A stretch of DNA of 64,000 nucleotides, taken from Nonomuraea spiralis. Its GTDB lineage: Bacteria > Actinomycetota > Actinomycetes > Streptosporangiales > Streptosporangiaceae. Numbering within the stretch: position 1 is the first letter of the stretch; each line of letters begins with the position of its first letter. Position numbers and translations under genes: made by a program. Under the pieces are notes generated by a model. It saw only the letters and a list, made by a program, of their open reading frames with translations, made no database searches and was not told the DNA's origin. The stretch covers positions 124,001 to 188,000 of the forward strand of contig NZ_BMRC01000008.1 in NCBI RefSeq assembly GCF_014648435.1. The letters run 5' to 3'. Positions 7,819 to 15,527 of the stretch are shown here, piece by piece.

Positions 7819-9090
7819 CTACTGGCCGAGCTGTTCGATCAGGTCGGCGGCCTTGCGCAGTCCGTCGCGGCGGCGGATCTCCTCGCCCGCGGCGGCCAGC
7901 CTGGCGCGCATCTCGGTGTCGCCGAGCAGGCGCTCCACCGCGCCGGTCAGTTCCTCGTCGGTGAAGGTGTAGGTCGAAAGCCTGACACCGTAGCCGAGTT
8001 CGTCCACCCGCTGGGCGTTGTCGTACTGGTCCCAGAAGAGCGGCAGCAGGATCATCGGCTTGCCGAAGTGCGCCGCCTCGGTGGTGGTGTTGTTGCCGCC
8101 GTGCGTGATGACCAGGTCGCACAGCGGGATGATCTTCGTCTGCGGCAGGAACTCGGCGCCGTACATGTTGTCGGCGAGCTTGATCTCCTCGTGCAGCGGG
8201 CCCTTGGAGACGATGTACTGGTGCCGCGTGCCGGCCAGGATGTCGATCACGCGCTGCATGAGCTCCACGTCGGAGGAGCCGAGCGAGCCGAGCGAGAAGT
8301 AGACCAGCGAACCGTCGTTGCGCTCGAAGGGCAGCGTGAAGTCCTCGTCGGTCTCGCGCACCGAGGAGTCCAGCCGGTGCCAGGACGGGCCGAGCGGGCG
8401 GGCGTCGGTGTAGTCGAGGATCTCGGGGAAGACGTAGAGGTTGAGGTCGCCCTCGTGGATGAAGTCCAGGTCGGGCAGCGGGGCGGTGCCCTGCTCGACG
8501 CACCACTCGTTGAAGGCGGTCCAGATCTCGCGGTGGGTGCGGTCGTACTCGGCGCGGAAGGCGTCCCAGCCGGAGCGGTCGTCGGCGGGCAGGCCGGAGA
8601 AGACCGGCGCGACGTTCTCGCCGCGCGCCTCCAGCGGGTTGCACGAGACGATGCGGACGAACTTCTTGCCCGCCGTGAGCAGCGCCGGGAACGTGATCAC
8701 GTTGTCCTCGACGATCACGTCCGGGTTCACGCGCTCGATGATGGCCTTGAGCTGCGGCTCGCAGTACTTGGCGCCGTCGATGAGGGAGTCCCAGATGGGC
8801 TTGGTGACGGTGTCGAGCTGCTCCAGCGTGCTCTTGCGGTACTCCGGCGCGGTCTCGCGGATGAAGTCCTTCCAGAACTGGCCGGCGTCCTGCTCCTCGG
8901 CGTTCTCGGCCGGCGGGGCGAGGTCGACGAGGTCCTCCTCGAAGCCGAGCGCTTCGAGCTTGCCCTTCCAGGAGGATTCGGCGGCGAAGACGACGCGGTG
9001 CCCGCGGCGACGGAGAATGTCGCCGATGCCGATGCTGTTGTTCGTGGGGCCGTACGCGCTCTCTGGCATGAACAGGATGGTGAGGGACAT
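7819..9090 (-). CDS. GT1-family glycosyltransferase (MGT/UGT-like)
   Basis: 423 residues. Two Rossmann-like halves (GT-B fold) are suggested. The N-terminus has GPTNNSIGIGDILRRRGHRVVF and the donor site has THGGNNTTTEAAHFGKP followed by LFWDQYDNAQR (about 327-360), the nucleotide-sugar binding signature of GT1 enzymes (HGG..TT.EA...P....DQ..NA). Such enzymes transfer sugars to small lipophilic acceptors, often to detoxify macrolides or decorate natural products. Here it precedes an aldehyde dehydrogenase and is divergent from a TetR gene, with polyamine transport genes beyond; the acceptor cannot be inferred. Asn-Asn replaces the more usual Gly-Thr/Ala in the donor loop. Confidence 0.85.
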   Translation of the reverse strand: MSLTILFMPESAYGPTNNSIGIGDILRRRGHRVVFAAESSWKGKLEALGFEEDLVDLAPPAENAEEQDAGQFWKDFIRETAPEYRKSTLEQLDTVTKPIWDSLIDGAKYCEPQLKAIIERVNPDVIVEDNVITFPALLTAGKKFVRIVSCNPLEARGENVAPVFSGLPADDRSGWDAFRAEYDRTHREIWTAFNEWCVEQGTAPLPDLDFIHEGDLNLYVFPEILDYTDARPLGPSWHRLDSSVRETDEDFTLPFERNDGSLVYFSLGSLGSSDVELMQRVIDILAGTRHQYIVSKGPLHEEIKLADNMYGAEFLPQTKIIPLCDLVITHGGNNTTTEAAHFGKPMILLPLFWDQYDNAQRVDELGYGVRLSTYTFTDEELTGAVERLLGDTEMRARLAAAGEEIRRRDGLRKAADLIEQLGQ

Positions 9091-9169
9091 CGTGAACTCC
9101 GGGGGAACTCGTCAAATTGAAGAGGAATTCAAATACTCATCTAGCGTGAAGCGCAAGTTAAGTGCACTA

Positions 9170-9197
9170 TGGTCACGGCCGATCTGAATGGTGACCA
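9170..9197. promoter_or_regulatory. Inverted repeat between glycosyltransferase and TetR genes
   Basis: TGGTCAC (9170-9176) and GTGACCA (9191-9197) form a 7-bp inverted repeat with 14 nt between the arms. It sits in the 128-bp divergent intergenic region, close to the TetR start, and is a candidate operator for that TetR protein. Confidence 0.45.
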
Positions 9198-9218
9198 AAC
9201 GCACGGGGGGTGGTGGTC

Positions 9219-9824
9219 GTGGCCCAGAGAAAAAGCCGTAGTGACCGGCGCATCGACTTGATCGAGGCTGCGCGCCGAGCCATCATCCGGCACGGCATCG
9301 ACGGTGTACAGCTTTCGCACGTGGCCGAGGAGGCCGGTCTGACCTCCGGAGCCGTGCTGTACCACTACCCCGACCTCGGGGAACTGCTCGTCGAGGCCCA
9401 GCACGCGGGCATGGAACGTTTCTACGAGCTGCGCATGCGCCGCCTGGCCGACTTCACCGACCCGGTCGAGAAGCTGGTCGTCACGATCCGGTCGGGATTG
9501 CCGACCGGGCCGCTCGACCCCGACGTGCGCCTGCTCAACGAGCTGGGCGGCGCCGCCGGCCGCAACCGGGTCTACGGCGTGCTGCTCACCTCGCTGTACG
9601 ACCGCCAGGTGTCGATGTACCAGGCGATCCTGGACACCGGGGCCGCGTTGGGGGTGTTCCGGCTGACGGCCGACTCCCTGACCGTCTCGCGCAACCTGGT
9701 GGCGCTGGAGGACGCCTACGGCTACCGCATCACCGCCAGGCACCCGCTGATCGGCCCCGACGAGGCGGCCGAGCTGATCCTGTCGTACGCGCGGGCGGCG
9801 ACGGGCAACGACCTGGCTCATTGA
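9219..9824 (+). CDS. TetR-family transcriptional regulator
   Basis: 201 residues from the GTG at 9219, chosen because the G-rich run at 9205-9210 gives a ribosome binding site at normal spacing; in-frame GTGs at 9210 and 9213 are alternatives. The N-terminal helix-turn-helix reads IEAARRAIIRHGIDGVQLSHVAEEAGLTSGAVLYHYP in two parts, typical of TetR. The C-terminal ligand domain has no diagnostic motif. It is divergent from the glycosyltransferase-dehydrogenase pair and converges with the polyamine transporter (7-bp overlap with potA), so either could be its target. Polyamines or their breakdown products are reasonable ligand guesses only. Confidence 0.88.
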   Translation: MAQRKSRSDRRIDLIEAARRAIIRHGIDGVQLSHVAEEAGLTSGAVLYHYPDLGELLVEAQHAGMERFYELRMRRLADFTDPVEKLVVTIRSGLPTGPLDPDVRLLNELGGAAGRNRVYGVLLTSLYDRQVSMYQAILDTGAALGVFRLTADSLTVSRNLVALEDAYGYRITARHPLIGPDEAAELILSYARAATGNDLAH

Positions 9825-10867
9825 TCGACCGTCATGATGACGGCGTCCTGGGCCTCCCAGCGCACCTTGACCTTCGCGCCGGGCTGCACCGTGCTCGCCC
9901 CCTGCACCGCGGCGAGCACGGGCTTGGCCCGGCCCGGCACGTCCACGGAGACGTGCGAGACGCCGCCGTAGAAGCTCACGTCCAGGACGCTGCCCTTCAG
10001 GCCCCTGGCCGCGCTCTCGTCGGCCAGCTCGATCTTCTCGGGACGCACCGCGAGCAGCGCCTTGGTGTCGGCGGCCGGTTCGCCGAGCGGCGTGCCGGCC
10101 AGCATGCCGAACTCGTCGCTCTTGATCCCGTCCAGGCCGGTGAAGACGCCCTCGAAGAGGTTGTTCGCACCGACGAAGTCGGCCACGAACGGCGAGCGCG
10201 GGCGCTCGTACAGGGCCACGGGGGCGTCCACCTGGCGTACGGTGCCGCTGTCGAAGACCGCGATGCGGTCGGCCAGCGACATCGCCTCCTCCTGGTCGTG
10301 CGTGACGACCACGAAGGTGATGCCGACCTCGTGCTGCAGCCGCTTGAGCTCAAGCTGCATGTCGGCGCGGACCTTCTTGTCCAGGGCCGACAGCGGCTCG
10401 TCGAGCAGCAGCAGGCGCGGGCGCTTGACGATGGAACGGGCCAGCGCGACCCGCTGCCGCTGCCCGCCGGAGAGCTGCGCGGGCTTGCGCGAGGCGTGCG
10501 CCGACAGGCCGACCGTCTCCAGCACCTCGCCGACGCGCTGCTTGACCTCCTGCCGGGGCAACTTCTCCCGTTCCAGGCCGTACGCCACGTTCTTGGCCAC
10601 GGTCATGTGCGGGAACAGCGCGTACGACTGGAACATGAGGCTGATCGGCCGCCGGTTGGGCTGCTTGCCCAGCAGGTCCTCGCCGTCGAGCGTGACCGTG
10701 CCGGCGTCCGGCGACTCGAACCCGGCGATGATCCGCAGCAGCGTGGTCTTGCCGCAGCCGGAGGGCCCGAGCAGGGCGAAGAACTCGCCCTGCTCGATCT
10801 CCAGTGACACGCCGTCGAGCGCGGTGACGTCGCCGAACCTGCGGGTGATCCCGTCAATCCTGAGCAC
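9818..10867 (-). CDS. potA: Spermidine/putrescine ABC transporter ATPase
   Basis: 349 residues. Walker A GPSGCGKTT at 34-42, signature LSGGQRQRVALARS, Walker B LLLLDEPLSALD, H-loop VVTHDQEEA, then a C-terminal TOBE-type domain (LLAVRPEKIEL). This architecture is that of PotA/MalK-class importers. It is the last gene of a four-gene operon (binding protein, two permeases, ATPase) and its start overlaps the upstream permease by 14 nt. It powers uptake of polyamines at the cytoplasmic membrane. The substrate call rests on operon composition and overall similarity; iron or thiamine importers are less likely. Confidence 0.9.
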   Translation of the reverse strand: MLRIDGITRRFGDVTALDGVSLEIEQGEFFALLGPSGCGKTTLLRIIAGFESPDAGTVTLDGEDLLGKQPNRRPISLMFQSYALFPHMTVAKNVAYGLEREKLPRQEVKQRVGEVLETVGLSAHASRKPAQLSGGQRQRVALARSIVKRPRLLLLDEPLSALDKKVRADMQLELKRLQHEVGITFVVVTHDQEEAMSLADRIAVFDSGTVRQVDAPVALYERPRSPFVADFVGANNLFEGVFTGLDGIKSDEFGMLAGTPLGEPAADTKALLAVRPEKIELADESAARGLKGSVLDVSFYGGVSHVSVDVPGRAKPVLAAVQGASTVQPGAKVKVRWEAQDAVIMTVDQ

Positions 10868-11660
10868 GTGACTCCCCGATCTTGGTCATCCGCTGCCCGG
10901 CGATCACCGCCGTGAAGCTCACGAGGAGCAGGATCGCGGCCAGCGCGTTGATCTTCGGGGTCACCCCGAAACGAACCATTGAGTAGATGACGATCGGCAG
11001 CGTCGGCTCCGCGTTGCCGATCGTGAAGAAGGCGATCACGAACTCGTCCAGCGACAACGTGAACGCCAGCAGCGCCCCGGCCACGATCCCGGGCACGAGC
11101 TGCGGCAGCGTGATCTTCATGAACGTGACCACCGGCCCGGCCCCGAGGTCGCGCGAGGCCTCCTCCAGCGAGGTGTCGGCGTTGGTGAGCCGGGTGCGCA
11201 CCACGGCCGCGACGAACGCCATCGAGAACAGGGCGTGCGCGATCGTCACCGTGGGCAGGCCGAGCGCGAACTGGGCGTCCCACTGGGCCAGGAACTGGTT
11301 GATCAGCGCGTACAGGAGCAGCAGGCCGATCGCGAGCACCAGGTCGGGCAGCACGGCGGGCATGAGCGAGAGCGCGTCGAGGATCTTGGACTTGGTGTAC
11401 CTGGCCAGGCCCACGGCCAGCAGCGTGCCGAGCACGGTGGCGATCGCCGTCGAGCCCAGGGCCACGATCAGCGTGTTGACCAGGCCGTCCCTGATCTTCT
11501 CGTCGGCGGCCAGCTCGCCGTACCACTTGAGGCTGAAGCCCTCGTAGGTGTAGGCCGACTTGCCGGAGTTGAACGACATGGCGACCAGGACGAGGATCGG
11601 CACGTACAGGAAGACGTAGGTGGCCCAGAAGGGCACGTACAGCAGCTTGGATCTACGCAC
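10854..11660 (-). CDS. potC: Spermidine/putrescine ABC transporter permease, PotC type
   Basis: 268 residues with about six transmembrane helices. The N-terminal helix is VPFWATYVFLYVPILVLVAMSFN, and the EAA coupling loop EEASRDLGAGPVVTFMKITLPQL contacts the ATPase. It is the second permease of the operon and overlaps the PotB-like gene by 8 nt, indicating coupled translation. With PotB it forms the transmembrane channel. Confidence 0.9.
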   Translation of the reverse strand: MRRSKLLYVPFWATYVFLYVPILVLVAMSFNSGKSAYTYEGFSLKWYGELAADEKIRDGLVNTLIVALGSTAIATVLGTLLAVGLARYTKSKILDALSLMPAVLPDLVLAIGLLLLYALINQFLAQWDAQFALGLPTVTIAHALFSMAFVAAVVRTRLTNADTSLEEASRDLGAGPVVTFMKITLPQLVPGIVAGALLAFTLSLDEFVIAFFTIGNAEPTLPIVIYSMVRFGVTPKINALAAILLLVSFTAVIAGQRMTKIGESRAQD

Positions 11661-12507
11661 GGCGGGCCGCCCACGCCTGCACGAGCAGCAACACGATCAG
11701 CACCGCGATCAGCGCCAGCACCAGCGCCGAGCCGAACGGCCAGTCGCGCGCGGTCAGGAACTGGTTGCGGACCAGGTTCCCCACCATGATCGACTTGCTG
11801 CCCCCGAGCATCTCGGGGATGACGAAGTTGCCGAAGCTCGGCACGAACACGAACATCGCGCCGGTCAGCACGCCGGGCAGCGTGAGCGGCAGCGTCACCT
11901 TCCTGAACGTGGTGAACGCCGAGGCCCCCAGGTTCGCCGACGCCTCGCGCAACTGCGGGTCGAGCTTCTCGATCGTGGAGTACAGCGGCAGCACCATGAG
12001 CGGCAGATAGGAGTAGAGCAGGCCTGTGACGATCGTGCCCTGGTTGTAGAGCAGCTCCAGCTTCGTGCCCAGCAGCGAGTTGATCAGCCCGGGGCCGCTG
12101 AGCATGATGATCCACGCGTAGACGCGGATGATGAAGTTCGTCCAGAAGGGCAACACGATCGCCACCAGGGCGATCGTCTTCCACTTCGCCGGGAGCTGGG
12201 CGATCAGGTACGCCGTCGGGTAGCCGAGCAGCAACGCGATCACCGTCGTGATCGCCGCGATCTTCAACGAGTCGCCGACCACGCCCAGGTAGAGCGAGTC
12301 GGCCAGGCGCTGGAAGTTCTCCAGCGTGAACTCGTAGACCACGCCGCCGAAGCGGCCCCGCTGGAAGACCGTGTAGCTGAGCACCAGCGCCAGCGGCACC
12401 AGCAGCAGCACGACCAGGTACGTCAGACCTGGCGACAGGAAAACGAACGCGCCCAGCCGGCGCCCCCGCGTACGGGACACCGGCCGGGCCTTGACCTCGG
12501 ATCTCAC
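11653..12507 (-). CDS. potB: Spermidine/putrescine ABC transporter permease, PotB type
   Basis: 284 residues. The N-terminal transmembrane segment FVFLSPGLTYLVVLLLVPLA is followed by a periplasmic-side loop and further helices; the EAA loop reads REASANLGASAFTTFRKVTLPL near residue 190. The segment LPFWTNFIIRVYAWI is typical of PotB-like permeases. It starts 11 nt after the binding-protein gene. Confidence 0.9.
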   Translation of the reverse strand: MRSEVKARPVSRTRGRRLGAFVFLSPGLTYLVVLLLVPLALVLSYTVFQRGRFGGVVYEFTLENFQRLADSLYLGVVGDSLKIAAITTVIALLLGYPTAYLIAQLPAKWKTIALVAIVLPFWTNFIIRVYAWIIMLSGPGLINSLLGTKLELLYNQGTIVTGLLYSYLPLMVLPLYSTIEKLDPQLREASANLGASAFTTFRKVTLPLTLPGVLTGAMFVFVPSFGNFVIPEMLGGSKSIMVGNLVRNQFLTARDWPFGSALVLALIAVLIVLLLVQAWAARRA

Positions 12508-12518
12508 TGCACCAACGA

Positions 12519-13640
12519 CTATCCGGCCGTGACTTCCTGCGACAGGCGGCTGAACTTGGTCGACGCCTGCCCCAGGTCGATGATCGACTCACCGTTGAGC
12601 AGCTCCGCCGGCTTGATGTCGAGCAGCGAGCCCTTGGCGATGGTCACCTTGTCCATGGCGGCCTTGTTGGGGACCTTGTAGTTGATGTTCTCGGCCGCCC
12701 AGCGGTGGGTCTCCGGGTCGAGGATCATGTTGATGAAGGCGTGGGCCGCCTCCTTGTTCTTGGAGGACTTCATGATCACCATGGTGTCCACCCAGAGGTC
12801 GCTGCCCTCCTTCGGCACCACGAACTTGATGTTCTGCTTCTCGTCCGTGGTCGGGCACCAGCCGTCCCACGCCTCGACCATCAGCGCCTCGCCGGACTTT
12901 AGCTTGTCGCCGAAGGTGGTGTCGTCGTAGGCGAGCAGGTGCGGCTTCTGGGAGACCAGCAGTTCCTTGGCCTTGGCGATCTCCTCGTCCTTGTCGGTGT
13001 TGACCGAGTAGCCGAGCGCCTTGAGCGCGGGCAGGACCAGCCAGCGCTCGGTGGTCATCATGGTGACCTTCTTCTCGGCCCAGGACGGGGGCTTGAGGAT
13101 GTCGTTCCAGCTCGTCGGCGGCGTCTTCACCAGGTCGCTGCGGTAGCAGATGCCGGTGGTGCCCCAGGTGTAGGGCACCGAGTACTTGTTGCCCTTGTCG
13201 TAGGAGAGCTGAGTGGCCTCGGGGTAGAGATTGGCCAGGTTGGGGATCAGCTCGGCGTGGATGGGCTCCAGCAGGCCCTGGGCGTTGAGCGCCTGGGCGT
13301 ACTGGCCGGAGACGAACGCCACGTCGATGCCGCTGTCGCCGGAGGCGGTCAGCTTGGCCATCGCCTCTTCGTTGGTCGCGTGCAGGCCGACCTTCATGTC
13401 CTTGACCTTGAGCTGCGACTTGACCTTCTCGGGCAGCTCCTTGGGCGTGTAACCGTCCCAGACCGTCACCTGGAGCGACTGCTTGGACAGGTCGGCGTTG
13501 GGCTGGAGCTGTTCGGCCTTGGCCGCGGTCGTGCCGTCTGAGCTGTTCGACGACTCACCGCCGCACGCCGCGACGGCTAGCGCGAGGCCGGCCACCGCCA
13601 CGGCGGCCGGAAGTCGACGGGTGAACCGGGTACGGGACAC
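12519..13640 (-). CDS. potD: Polyamine-type ABC transporter substrate-binding lipoprotein
   Basis: 373 residues from a GTG at 13640. It has a lipoprotein signal (twin basic start RTRFTRR, hydrophobic core, lipobox LAVAAC with Cys about residue 26), then a serine/asparagine-rich linker and a type II periplasmic binding fold. The segments VTVWDGYTP, PYTWGTTGICYRSD and EAWDGWCP are in the positions of the PotD/SpuE ligand cleft, where aromatic and acidic residues hold polyamine amines. It is the first gene of the transporter operon. Putrescine or spermidine is the likely ligand by family; the neighbouring aldehyde dehydrogenase agrees with putrescine. Confidence 0.88.
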   Translation of the reverse strand: MSRTRFTRRLPAAVAVAGLALAVAACGGESSNSSDGTTAAKAEQLQPNADLSKQSLQVTVWDGYTPKELPEKVKSQLKVKDMKVGLHATNEEAMAKLTASGDSGIDVAFVSGQYAQALNAQGLLEPIHAELIPNLANLYPEATQLSYDKGNKYSVPYTWGTTGICYRSDLVKTPPTSWNDILKPPSWAEKKVTMMTTERWLVLPALKALGYSVNTDKDEEIAKAKELLVSQKPHLLAYDDTTFGDKLKSGEALMVEAWDGWCPTTDEKQNIKFVVPKEGSDLWVDTMVIMKSSKNKEAAHAFINMILDPETHRWAAENINYKVPNKAAMDKVTIAKGSLLDIKPAELLNGESIIDLGQASTKFSRLSQEVTAG

Positions 13641-13733
13641 GGCCGCTACTCCTTCTGGTGCTGAGGGTTGAGGGGTCGCGCGACCTTACTGGACACGGCA
13701 GACCAGAGCAGGAGTGTTGCAGCAGAAATCAAC

Positions 13734-13799
13734 ATGAGCAAGACTTTTCCCGACATTGCTACCTGGAAGTTTGATCACAGTGTTGAATCGGGATTCAAT
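13734..13799 (+). other. Mini-ORF A, 22 codons related to mini-ORF B
   Basis: From the ATG at 13734, 22 codons encode a peptide that begins MSKT and reaches SVESGFN. Mini-ORF B 635 nt downstream has the same spacing from ATG to GFN (22 codons) and the shared pattern MS-x-T ... S-x-E-x-GFN. The DNA around both starts is nearly identical (ATCAACATGAGC then AGACTT), as is GGGATTCAAT at the end. In copy A no stop follows GFN; the frame continues to 14222 with no recognisable protein, so copy A may be a decayed or extended copy. Function unknown. Confidence 0.45.
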
Positions 13800-13979
13800 A
13801 ACGGATGCGCCTCATCCCGGTCCGTGAGGGACCTCCACCTCGCGTCCGGACCGCCTTTGGGCCGCGCTCTTAGCGCCATCTCTCCTAGCCGTAATCTAGC
13901 GGCTCAGGAGCGTGCGATCCCTGTTGGGTACACCGGAAACAGGCGACAAGTCAGGATTCACGCAGCCAGGGATGAGCAG

Positions 13980-14277
13980 TCACCTCCGGACAGCTCCCGC
14001 TCTCCCGCGGCGCGGACACCGAACACCCACGTCGTCGATCTCCGCGTCGGAGAGCGAGCCGTCCCTGGCCGCGGTACGGGCGTCCCGCGATCACCACGGA
14101 CATCTCGCGCAGGTTGGCGGCCTGCACCCTCCGGACCTCCTCCGCGTTCGCCCTCAGCGACCACCACACGCCCACCGCCACACCGGCCACCGCCGGCACG
14201 ACGATCACCGCCGGCACGGTGACGGCGGCGAGCCGGCCATCACCTGTCGGCTCGGGCTTCTCCGGGCGATCCACCAC
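13980..14277 (-). pseudogene. Small membrane-protein gene, probably frameshifted
   Basis: A GTG at 14277 opens a frame with a basic/proline-rich N-terminus and a clear transmembrane helix (LAAVTVPAVIVVPAVAGVAVGVWW, in part), then RANAEEVRRVQAANLREMSVVIAG. After about residue 68 this frame turns into arginine-rich low-quality sequence up to 13951, whereas another frame reads ARDGSLSDAEIDDVGVR before a stop at 13980-13982. This pattern suggests one small single-pass membrane protein broken by a frameshift, or a sequencing error. The rest of the 13641-14368 interval holds only the two mini-ORFs and no other supportable gene. Confidence 0.35.
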
Positions 14278-14368
14278 GGTTCGGACAGTACCCTCCTGTC
14301 CGGCGCCGCGGCATTTCCCGGTACGCCCGCATTACCGGCGGAATCGCGGAGTTGCAGGGGATATCAAC

Positions 14369-14437
14369 ATGAGCGAGACTTCCTTCCACACGTCGGACGG
14401 GAACCATGGTCAATCTGCTGAACTGGGATTCAATTGA
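14369..14437 (+). CDS. Mini-ORF B, 22-residue peptide
   Basis: ATG at 14369, TGA at 14435-14437, 22 residues, beginning MSETSF and ending SAELGFN. A good ribosome binding site (AGGGGA, about 9 nt upstream) precedes it. It overlaps the first 32 nt of the kinase frame and is related to mini-ORF A upstream, with conserved ends and a divergent middle. The arrangement could mean a leader peptide controlling the kinase by coupled translation, or a precursor/signal peptide. No known peptide family was recognised. It contains no cysteine. Confidence 0.5.
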   Translation: MSETSFHTSDGNHGQSAELGFN

Positions 14438-15527
14438 GCGCAGGCTCGCCGCCCTGGCGGATGAGCCGGTGTCCGACCGGGATCACGGCCTGTCCACGAG
14501 CCTGCTGCGGGCCCTCGCGGGCGATCCGCCGGCCCCCTTCGGGATCCGCCGCTTCCACCCCCTTCCCGCGCTGAGTGCGACGGCCGCCGAGCGCGGCTTC
14601 GGACCGCACGTCGACCAGACCAACCACTCGGTCGTCGTGGACGAACGGGTGGTCGTGAAGTGGCTGACCCCGCCGGTCCCGCTCCCCCACCCGACGCCCG
14701 AGATCTTCGCCCACCTCGTCGAGGTCGGCTTCGCGGACACCGCGCCCCCGTACCTGGCCCTGACGCGGGCCACGGACGCCGGCGAGGAGCTGCTGGCGCT
14801 GGTGACGGGCTACCTGCCCGAGGCGCGCGACGGCTGGGAGTGGTGCGTGGACGAGGCCGAGTCGGGCCGCACGGAGTTCGCCGGCGAGCTCGGCCGCCTG
14901 GCCGCCGACCTGCACGTGGCGCTGTCCACCCTGCCGGGCGGCTCGTCCGCGCGGTCGGCCGACCCGGCGGCGCGGGCCGCGCGGGCGCTGGCCGAGGCGC
15001 TCGACCTCACCGGCGACGCCGACGGCGAGTGGCTGGCCGCCAGGGCCGGCGCCCTGGCCCGCGAGCTGGAGCCGCTGCGGGCGGGCATCGCGAGCCCGGC
15101 GATCAGGATCCACGGCGATCTGCACGTGGGCCAGATCCTCAGCTGGCGCGACGGCTACGCCGTGATCGACTTCGACGGCAACCCCACGGTCGCCGACACC
15201 GGCGTCCGCCAGCCGGCGGCCAGGGACGTCGCCCAGCTCACCACGAGCCTGGAGCACGTGGCCCAGGTCGCGATCAGACGCCGGGGCACGCCGCCCGCCG
15301 ACGCCGCGGCCTGGGCGGGCGCGGCCCGTACGGGTCTGCTGGCCGCCTACCGGCGCCGCCTGTCCGAGCAGGGCAGGCCCGACCTCCTGGACGAGACCCT
15401 GATCCGCCCGTTCGAGGTCGAGCAGGAGTGCCGGGAGCTGATCTACGCCGCCCGCCATCTGCCCCGCTGGCGCTACGCCCCCATGGGCGTGCTGCGCACC
15501 TGGTACCCCGAGGAGATCGTTCCGTGA
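14406..15527 (+). CDS. Maltokinase-like aminosugar kinase (phosphotransferase family)
   Basis: Up to 373 residues from the ATG at 14406; a GTG near 14470 is an alternative start. The protein-kinase-like (aminoglycoside phosphotransferase) fold shows the catalytic segment RIHGDLHVGQIL (about residue 234) and the metal-binding motif VIDFDGNP (about 256). Maltokinases have a DFEGEP-like motif there; the variant here recalls the actinobacterial glucosamine kinases described as a maltokinase-related family. The likely reaction is ATP-dependent phosphorylation of a sugar or aminosugar. Its stop overlaps the start of a SIS-domain sugar-phosphate gene (GTGA), which supports an aminosugar role. The N-terminal cap is present (VVVDERVVVKWL). 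Confidence 0.7.
   Translation: MVNLLNWDSIERRLAALADEPVSDRDHGLSTSLLRALAGDPPAPFGIRRFHPLPALSATAAERGFGPHVDQTNHSVVVDERVVVKWLTPPVPLPHPTPEIFAHLVEVGFADTAPPYLALTRATDAGEELLALVTGYLPEARDGWEWCVDEAESGRTEFAGELGRLAADLHVALSTLPGGSSARSADPAARAARALAEALDLTGDADGEWLAARAGALARELEPLRAGIASPAIRIHGDLHVGQILSWRDGYAVIDFDGNPTVADTGVRQPAARDVAQLTTSLEHVAQVAIRRRGTPPADAAAWAGAARTGLLAAYRRRLSEQGRPDLLDETLIRPFEVEQECRELIYAARHLPRWRYAPMGVLRTWYPEEIVP

Noticed and set aside
7802..9115. An extended 903-residue aldehyde dehydrogenase
   Set aside because: The extra N-terminal part is an out-of-frame reading of the glycosyltransferase gene; the ATG at 7801 gives a normal-length dehydrogenase.
14369..14437. Mini-ORF B as a lanthipeptide precursor
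   Set aside because: It has no cysteine and no neighbouring modification enzyme was seen, so a lanthipeptide call is not supported.
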